A stretch of DNA of 64,000 nt from Thalassotalea algicola (lineage in GTDB: Bacteria; Pseudomonadota; Gammaproteobacteria; Enterobacterales; Alteromonadaceae): NCBI RefSeq assembly GCF_012932965.1, contig NZ_JABBXH010000003.1, positions 310,001 through 374,000 of the forward strand, given 5' to 3'. Shown here one piece after another: positions 58,602-64,000 of the stretch (positions are counted from its first letter, which is position 1; the number at the start of each line of letters is the position of its first letter). Position numbers and translations under genes: made by a program. The notes beneath the pieces were generated by a model that was not told where the DNA came from, did no database searches, and saw only the letters and a program-made list of their open reading frames with translations.

Positions 58602-60353
58602 TTACATTCTGTCCATAACTTCAATACCAAGAATATCAAGACCTTGGCTTAAGGTGTTAGCGACATTAGCACATAATGCTAATCTCGATGTTTTTACTTC
58701 ATCACTAATGTCATCTTTTAAAATTGGACAAGCTTCGTAAAAACTCATGTATAGACTAGCTAATTCGTATAAATAATTACACAATAAATTTGGTGTACAT
58801 TCAGAAATTACAGAATCTAATACTTCCTCAAGCTGTAATAGTTTAAGCGCTAACGCTTTTTCTTGAGGTTCAGTAATTGTTGCCTTTGTTGAAATACTAT
58901 TGGCACTTACCTCTGCTTTTCTGAAAATACTTTGAATGCGAGAAAAAGCATATTGTAAGTATGGTGCTGTAGCGCCTTCAAAACTCAGCATGGTTTGCCA
59001 ATTAAATATGTAATCGCTGGTGCGGTTTTTTGATAAATCTGCAAACTTAACGGCGCCAATACCAACTTTACGTGAAATCTCGGAGAGTAGTTCGCTGTCT
59101 ATTTCTGGGTTCTTTTCTTTAATTAGTTCAGTCGCACGAGAAACTGCTTCATCGAGCAGCTCTGCCAACTTAATTGTGCCACCAGTACGGGTTTTAAATG
59201 GTTTTCCGTCATCACCCATCATCATGCCAAATGGGCAGTGATCGTAGGCAACGTTATCAGGCAAGAAACCAGCTTTACGAGCAACAATTTCAACTTGTTT
59301 AAAGTGTAATGATTGACGCGCATCAGTGAAAATAACAATACGGTCAGCGTTTAGTTCGCCGCTACGATAACGACATGCCGATAAATCGGTTGTTGCATAT
59401 AAGTAGCCGCCACCAGATTTTTGGACGATAAAAACCGATGGTTCACCGTCTTTGTTAGCCATTTCATCAATAAAAACAACTTTAGCGCCTTGATCTTCAA
59501 CGGCAATTTCCTTTGCCATTAGCTCATCAATTACTTTTGGTAAATCGGCATTGTAGGCGCTTTCACCCATAATATCGCTGCGTTTAAGTGTCACGTTTAA
59601 TTTGTGGTATATCTCTTCACTGTGGGTAATTGAGATATCAATAAATTGCTGCCATAGCTTGTCGCATTCGGCATCGCCACTTTGTAGTTTTACCACGTAC
59701 TCACGAGCTCGATCAGCGAACCCTTCTTCATCATCAAAGCGCACTTTCGCTTCTCGATAGAAGTTTTCTAAATCGGCTAATGCGGTTTCTGCTACTTCAT
59801 TAGCTGCTAGTTTGTCACTTAAGTGTGCCAACAACATACCAAATTGCGTGCCCCAGTCACCCATGTGGTTTTGGCGAATAACTTTGTCACCACGAAATTC
59901 TAATGCACGTACTACTGCATCGCCAATAATGGTCGAACGTAAATGACCTACATGCATTTCTTTAGCAAGGTTAGGAGCTGAATAATCAACGACAACGGTT
60001 TGTGGCACTTCACGTTGAGTAACACCTAACTGTTTATCTTTAGCACTAGCGGCCAATTGATTGGCTAACCATGCTTTATCTAAATGAATATTAATAAAGC
60101 CAGGGCCTGCTAGCTCTATTTTTTCTGCAATACCAGCGCTAACTAACGCTGGTGTTAGACTTTCAACTACTTTTGTTGCTAGCTCGCGCGGATTTGTTTT
60201 TAATTTCTTTGCCGCGCCCATTACACCGTTAGCTTGGTAGTCGCCAAATTGTGGTTTACTTGACTGACTGACTGCTGGGTTAGTACCTTCGGGTAAACCT
60301 GCAGCTACCATTGCTTTTTGTACGATGTCTGAAAGTAGTTGTTTAATATTCAT
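58602..60353 (-). CDS. argS: Arginine-tRNA ligase
   Basis: This 583-residue class I aminoacyl-tRNA synthetase has the N-terminal ArgRS additional domain (about 1-90), the HIGH-type motif HVGH at 134-137 following SAPNLAKEM, the substitute for KMSKS in [13 protein letters not shown] and the C-terminal anticodon-binding DALR domain (about 465-583). The length is as expected. It lies between the DUF3012 lipoprotein and the HDOD gene. Confidence 0.98.
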   Translation of the reverse strand: MNIKQLLSDIVQKAMVAAGLPEGTNPAVSQSSKPQFGDYQANGVMGAAKKLKTNPRELATKVVESLTPALVSAGIAEKIELAGPGFINIHLDKAWLANQLAASAKDKQLGVTQREVPQTVVVDYSAPNLAKEMHVGHLRSTIIGDAVVRALEFRGDKVIRQNHMGDWGTQFGMLLAHLSDKLAANEVAETALADLENFYREAKVRFDDEEGFADRAREYVVKLQSGDAECDKLWQQFIDISITHSEEIYHKLNVTLKRSDIMGESAYNADLPKVIDELMAKEIAVEDQGAKVVFIDEMANKDGEPSVFIVQKSGGGYLYATTDLSACRYRSGELNADRIVIFTDARQSLHFKQVEIVARKAGFLPDNVAYDHCPFGMMMGDDGKPFKTRTGGTIKLAELLDEAVSRATELIKEKNPEIDSELLSEISRKVGIGAVKFADLSKNRTSDYIFNWQTMLSFEGATAPYLQYAFSRIQSIFRKAEVSANSISTKATITEPQEKALALKLLQLEEVLDSVISECTPNLLCNYLYELASLYMSFYEACPILKDDISDEVKTSRLALCANVANTLSQGLDILGIEVMDRM

Positions 60354-60434
60354 TTATGTATCTCTTTTTGCTTTAAGCAATCCTAACCGACATGCAGTTA
60401 GTAAAATAATTTTAAAATAACCTTAGGTAGGGTT

Positions 60435-60593
60435 TTAGAAAATGCAGTGCTTAGTGAAGTCTTTAGCTTCAGTAGCTGTCCAGTCGCCTTTAGGCTTCTC
60501 TTTCATCGCTTCGCACCAAGCTTCGCTACCTACTTCTGGTGCACATGCCGTAATTAATAGTAATGTTGAAAATACGATACTTAATTTTTTCAT
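60435..60593 (-). CDS. Small DUF3012-type lipoprotein (52 residues)
   Basis: An ATG at 60593 opens 52 codons. It begins MKKLSIVFSTLLLITAC, a lipoprotein signal with the acylated Cys at residue 17, followed by APEVGSEAWCEAMKEKPKGD, and ends in a KHCIF tail. Two further cysteines probably form a disulfide. The sequence pattern is that of DUF3012 proteins of marine gammaproteobacteria, whose function is unknown. It lies between prfC and argS on the same strand. Confidence 0.88.
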   Translation of the reverse strand: MKKLSIVFSTLLLITACAPEVGSEAWCEAMKEKPKGDWTATEAKDFTKHCIF

Positions 60594-60654
60594 TATGGTT
60601 GCTCTACTTATTGAGTGTTTCGTTCAAGTATAAATAGCCTTTTACCAAGGCGTT

Positions 60655-62235
60655 TTAGTGTTCTCGAGTTTTATGGAACACTATGTCCGGATGGCGTTCT
60701 TGCGCCAAACTTAAATTGACCATTGTTGGTGCGATATAGGTTAAGTTATCACCACCATCTAGTGCCAAGTTATCAGAAGCTTTTCGTCTAAATTGTTCTA
60801 ACGTGCGCTCGTCTTCACAAGTACACCAACGTGCTGTTGCCACACTAATTGGTTCGTATATCGCATCAACGTTATATTCAGTTTTTAAACGTTGAACAAC
60901 AACTTCAAACTGCAGTACACCAACGGCGCCTACGATCATGTCATTATTATCAAGTGGACGGAATACCTGTACCGCACCTTCTTCCGATAATTGGATAAGA
61001 CCTTTTTGCAGCTGCTTAGCTTTTAACGGATCACGAAGACGAATACGACGGAACATTTCTGGTGCAAAGTTAGGAATACCGCTGAACTTCATATCTTCAT
61101 TTTGCGTGAAAGTATCACCAATTTGAATACTGCCGTGGTTATGTAAACCTATAATGTCGCCTGCGTATGCTTCCTCTACGTTAGAGCGGTCGCCCGCCAT
61201 AAAAGTAACAGCATCAGCAATTTTTACATCTTTACCTATACGTACTTGGCGCATTTTCATACCTTTAGCATACTTACCAGATACGATTCTCATAAAGGCG
61301 ATACGGTCACGATGTTTTGGGTCCATATTTGCCTGAATTTTAAATACGAAACCAGAGAACTTTTCTTCACCTGCCTCAACGTCTCGGACATTGGTCGCAC
61401 GTGGTTGTGGTGTCGGTGCCCACTCGGTCAAACCGTCCAACATATGGTCAACGCCAAAGTTACCCAATGCGGTACCGAAAAATACAGGTGTTAATTCACC
61501 TTTTAAAAACTCGTCTAAGTTGAATTCATGTGAAGCACCAACTACTAGTTCAAGCTCTTCACGTAAATCATCAGCAAATGCACCTACTTCCGCGTCAAGC
61601 TCAGGGTTATCGAGCCCCTTAATTACACGCTTTTCTTGAATGGTGTGGCCTTGACCTGTTGAGTACAAAATGGTTTCGTCGGTTAAAATGTTATAAACAC
61701 CCTTAAATTCCTTACCCATGCCAATCGGCCAAGTAATAGGGGCACATTTTATTTTAAGAACTTCTTCGACTTCATCCATTACTTCCATAGGATCACGAGT
61801 ATCGCGATCCATTTTGTTCATAAAAGTAATGATTGGCGTATCACGTAGGCGTGTTACTTCCATTAACTTAATGGTTCGATCCTCAACACCTTTCGCGGTA
61901 TCAATCACCATTAAACAGGAGTCAACTGCCGTTAATGTACGGTAAGTATCTTCCGAGAAATCTTCGTGACCTGGCGTGTCGAGTAAGTTAACTAAACAGT
62001 CGCCATAAGGAAATTGCATTACCGAGGTTGTTATTGAAATACCACGATCTTTTTCCATTTCCATCCAGTCTGATTTAGCGTGCTGGCCCGACTTTTTACC
62101 TTTAACCGTACCGGCTGTTTGTAAAGCTTGACCGAATAAAAGCACTTTCTCCGTGATGGTGGTTTTACCAGCATCTGGGTGAGAAATTATCGCAAACGTA
62201 CGTCGTTTCGACACTTCCTGCTGTTGTACAGACAT
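60655..62235 (-). CDS. prfC: Peptide chain release factor 3
   Basis: This 526-residue translational GTPase removes RF1/RF2 from the ribosome. G1 is at residues 19-26 (HPDAGKTT), G3 in [16 protein letters not shown] and G4 in FMNKMDRD. The domain II and III signatures include [16 protein letters not shown] and [10 protein letters not shown], which are specific to RF3. The start [19 protein letters not shown] matches the family. Confidence 0.98.
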   Translation of the reverse strand: MSVQQQEVSKRRTFAIISHPDAGKTTITEKVLLFGQALQTAGTVKGKKSGQHAKSDWMEMEKDRGISITTSVMQFPYGDCLVNLLDTPGHEDFSEDTYRTLTAVDSCLMVIDTAKGVEDRTIKLMEVTRLRDTPIITFMNKMDRDTRDPMEVMDEVEEVLKIKCAPITWPIGMGKEFKGVYNILTDETILYSTGQGHTIQEKRVIKGLDNPELDAEVGAFADDLREELELVVGASHEFNLDEFLKGELTPVFFGTALGNFGVDHMLDGLTEWAPTPQPRATNVRDVEAGEEKFSGFVFKIQANMDPKHRDRIAFMRIVSGKYAKGMKMRQVRIGKDVKIADAVTFMAGDRSNVEEAYAGDIIGLHNHGSIQIGDTFTQNEDMKFSGIPNFAPEMFRRIRLRDPLKAKQLQKGLIQLSEEGAVQVFRPLDNNDMIVGAVGVLQFEVVVQRLKTEYNVDAIYEPISVATARWCTCEDERTLEQFRRKASDNLALDGGDNLTYIAPTMVNLSLAQERHPDIVFHKTREH

Positions 62236-62325
62236 ATAATACCCTGTGGTTTAAAAATGGATGGAAAATAAAGCGCGATATTATATCTGAAAGTCTTACT
62301 TAAGAGAAATTTCTAAGGAGATTTA

Positions 62326-62400
62326 ATGTGGTTAATTATTGTTTTTTTGCTATTAGGAATTGAAAGTCAGATGTTTTTAATAAATAATCAATTAAATTAG
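62326..62400 (+). CDS. Possible 24-residue hydrophobic small protein
   Basis: An ATG at 62326 follows TAAGGAG (62314-62320) at five bases, one of the best ribosome sites in the window. It opens 24 codons: MWLIIVFLLLGIES, then QMFLINNQLN and TAG. Residues 2-11 are strongly hydrophobic, but the segment is short for a membrane span. It lies 71 bases before the next gene on the same strand. It could be a real small membrane protein, a leader peptide or chance. I do not recognise it. Confidence 0.4.
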   Translation: MWLIIVFLLLGIESQMFLINNQLN

Positions 62401-62470
62401 ATGTTTAAGGATGAATGTCATACGTTATTATAGCGTTATAGGTATTCACCAGTGCAATGGAAGTGCTATT

Positions 62471-63385
62471 TTGAATAAGTTAGTCTTTTTTTTAACCCTC
62501 AATCTATATAGCCAAATTTCGGCAGCGGTAGATATAGATACATGCAAATCAAAACTCCAAAAATTATCTGCAAACTTTCAAGAAGATGCGGCAAATATTG
62601 TTGAAGATTATCAATCAGTAATTAAAAAAATTGAAAAGCGATATATTAAAAAGCATGGGAAGCAAAAAGCCTCTGATTTTCATCATTTTCAATCACGATT
62701 AGAAAAGAAAGGTCAATTCGATTATTACGTTACTGAATACACGGAAATGTTCCCTAAAACCATTCTCGAAATAGCTGAAAAGAGTGAACAGCAACACTTT
62801 TGTGAGGATTTGTCTAGACTGGATGATTTGCTTGAAGAACATGAGCAGCAATTTGGAGGTTTATTAGAAAATATTGAAGAGAAAATTATTGAACGAGTGA
62901 AATTAGATGAACTGAGCAAAAATGAAGGCTTGGTTGTTATTGTAATTCGTTCCAACTATCGAAATATCGCAACTGAATACATATTAAAAAGTGAATCGTT
63001 GTTTGGTGACAACATTACGATAGGACCGATTGGAACATCGTATCATTTTGAAGTTGTAAAATTACCTGAGGGGAAATATTACTGGGAAAAAATTAAATGG
63101 AATAAAAATAACTATGGTTACAGTTATTTTAATTTTAAAAATGAAAAACTCAGTTTTCAGGTTGAAAAAGGAAAATTAAATTTCGCCGGTGAGTTCCTGT
63201 CTAATGTTATTAATGGCAATGGTTATGGCGATGTAAGTGATAGAAGCTCGATGATGCTCCAAATGATGGAAATTAAATTTCCATTACTTTTAAAAAATTT
63301 TTCTTGGACAAATGCTTTAGTACCGCACGACCCATTTTTAGGGTTTTATAAACAGCAGATCATGGAAGTTTCTGATGAAGAATAA
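62471..63385 (+). CDS. Unrecognised exported protein
   Basis: I do not recognise this protein of 304 residues. I chose TTG at 62471 because GGAAG (62459-62463) lies 7 bases upstream and the frame then begins with a signal peptide (NKLVFFLTLNLYSQISA). An ATG at 62411 adds 20 residues and has no spaced ribosome site. Residues about 20-145 are charged and helical, probably coiled coil, with two cysteines (DTCKSK and HFCEDL) that may pair. Residues about 150-235 are beta-rich (VVIVIRSNYRN, LPEGKYYWEKIKW), resembling a small beta-sandwich. The stop overlaps the next gene by 11 bases, so it is probably made with the S9-type peptidase. Confidence 0.7.
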   Translation: MNKLVFFLTLNLYSQISAAVDIDTCKSKLQKLSANFQEDAANIVEDYQSVIKKIEKRYIKKHGKQKASDFHHFQSRLEKKGQFDYYVTEYTEMFPKTILEIAEKSEQQHFCEDLSRLDDLLEEHEQQFGGLLENIEEKIIERVKLDELSKNEGLVVIVIRSNYRNIATEYILKSESLFGDNITIGPIGTSYHFEVVKLPEGKYYWEKIKWNKNNYGYSYFNFKNEKLSFQVEKGKLNFAGEFLSNVINGNGYGDVSDRSSMMLQMMEIKFPLLLKNFSWTNALVPHDPFLGFYKQQIMEVSDEE

Positions 63386-64000
63386 TAATTTTGTATATCT
63401 ATTTTGCCTTTTGTTTCTTGTCTCGGCGCAATTTACTTTAGCCTCTGAACAAGAAGAGTCGGCGCAAGTTACGGTTGAAGATTTTTTTAGGAAAGCGGTT
63501 ATTTCCAATGCTTCAATGAGCCCTTCTGGAAATAGTGTGGTTTATGAAAAGTTTAATGAAGTAATGTTTAGCAGAGGAAATGAAAAAGCAAGCAGTATAT
63601 TTAACGTGAGTAGGGAGTTTTATATATCGAACTTTTATTGGTCTTCTGAAAATGTCATTGTCGCAAAAACCGTAAGAAGAAATGATGGAATGCATCGCTT
63701 TTATGCGTTTAAGATCAAGCAAAACGAAAACGGTGTCGAGCTCGAAAAATATAAAGTGATTGATGAACAAGCCTACGTCGTTGATCCTTTATTTGGTAAC
63801 GAGGACCGAATTTTTCTTGCTCGTTATAAACGTACCGATACCAACCTATACACTGATGTGTTTAATGTAAATCTTTTCGAGCGAAATTCCTTTAAAAAGC
63901 GCCATCGTATTAATAGAGATAGCGAAGATATCGTAACTTGGCTTACAGATTCATCGCATAAACTTGCAATAGGTATTAGCTACCGTCAAGGAGTTCCAAG
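63375..64000 (+). CDS. Probable S9-family peptidase, N-terminal part (runs off the right edge)
   Basis: An ATG at 63375 begins an open frame of 208 codons to the window end. A signal peptide covers about residues 1-24 (VSAQFTLA). The following part contains propeller-like repeats (ISNASMSPSGNSVVYEK, NFYWSSENVIVAK, TDSSHKLAIGISYRQG), as in the N-terminal beta-propeller of S9 prolyl oligopeptidase-like enzymes. The catalytic domain would lie outside the window, so the class is inferred from these repeats. It overlaps the upstream unknown gene by 11 bases. Confidence 0.65.
   Translation, partial: MKNNNFVYLFCLLFLVSAQFTLASEQEESAQVTVEDFFRKAVISNASMSPSGNSVVYEKFNEVMFSRGNEKASSIFNVSREFYISNFYWSSENVIVAKTVRRNDGMHRFYAFKIKQNENGVELEKYKVIDEQAYVVDPLFGNEDRIFLARYKRTDTNLYTDVFNVNLFERNSFKKRHRINRDSEDIVTWLTDSSHKLAIGISYRQGVP

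Noticed and set aside
60442..60633. 63-codon plus-strand frame after argS
   Set aside because: It is antisense to the DUF3012-type lipoprotein, which has a clear lipobox and family pattern.

Overview
The window is ordinary chromosomal DNA from a marine gammaproteobacterium. The gene families and gene order point to Alteromonadales, most like Colwelliaceae (Colwellia/Thalassotalea type). The evidence is low GC, a complete MSHA pilus locus next to mreBCD-maf-rng-yhdP-nitrilase-tldD, a radA-PilZ-serB-ytjB block as in Vibrio and Shewanella, and a PEP-CTERM-like protein. The genus is inferred, not proven. I see no rRNA, tRNA, CRISPR array, insertion sequence, integrase or prophage.

Layout. 1-3.6 kb (minus): a response regulator with an HD-GYP c-di-GMP phosphodiesterase output, followed one base later by a membrane sensor with three periplasmic solute-binding modules that runs off the left edge. 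4.0-21.6 kb (plus): the whole mannose-sensitive hemagglutinin (MSHA) type IV pilus locus, mshI to mshQ. It holds the inner-membrane alignment complex, secretin, ExeA-like ATPase, TPR protein, MshE ATPase with its N-terminal c-di-GMP motifs, platform protein, prepilins and the large MshQ. A terminator after mshA and a candidate promoter before mshC probably set pilin stoichiometry. 21.8-32.6 kb (plus): cell shape and envelope genes mreBCD, maf, rng, yhdP, a nitrilase-family amidase and tldD. 32.9-38.2 kb: an RND efflux permease with its adaptor, and degS. 38.3-43.0 kb: metA-metH behind three to four tandem MetJ boxes.

43.2-51.2 kb: a zinc-ribbon protein, an exported alpha/beta hydrolase, a dCache chemoreceptor, a HutD-like protein, a dipeptidyl peptidase IV-type S9 peptidase and radA. 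51.3-56.3 kb: a large protein with two PilZ domains (in the position of V. cholerae PlzC), serB, ytjB and tatD. 56.7-62.2 kb: the PEP-CTERM-like exported protein, then a minus-strand run prfC - DUF3012 lipoprotein - argS - HDOD protein. 62.3-64 kb: a 24-codon hydrophobic reading frame with a strong ribosome site, an unrecognised exported protein, and the start of an overlapping S9-type peptidase gene that runs off the right edge.

Most of the window is well-known housekeeping or surface-structure DNA, and I do not see a clear unknown defence or mobile system. The less explained parts are the three-module sensor/HD-GYP pair placed where mshH often lies, the double-PilZ protein, the HDOD protein with a receiver-like domain that lacks its aspartate, the mreB-mreC palindrome, and the small-ORF/unknown exported protein/S9 peptidase cluster at the right end. 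c-di-GMP is a recurring theme: an HD-GYP enzyme, the MshE sensor motifs and two PilZ domains all lie in this window.
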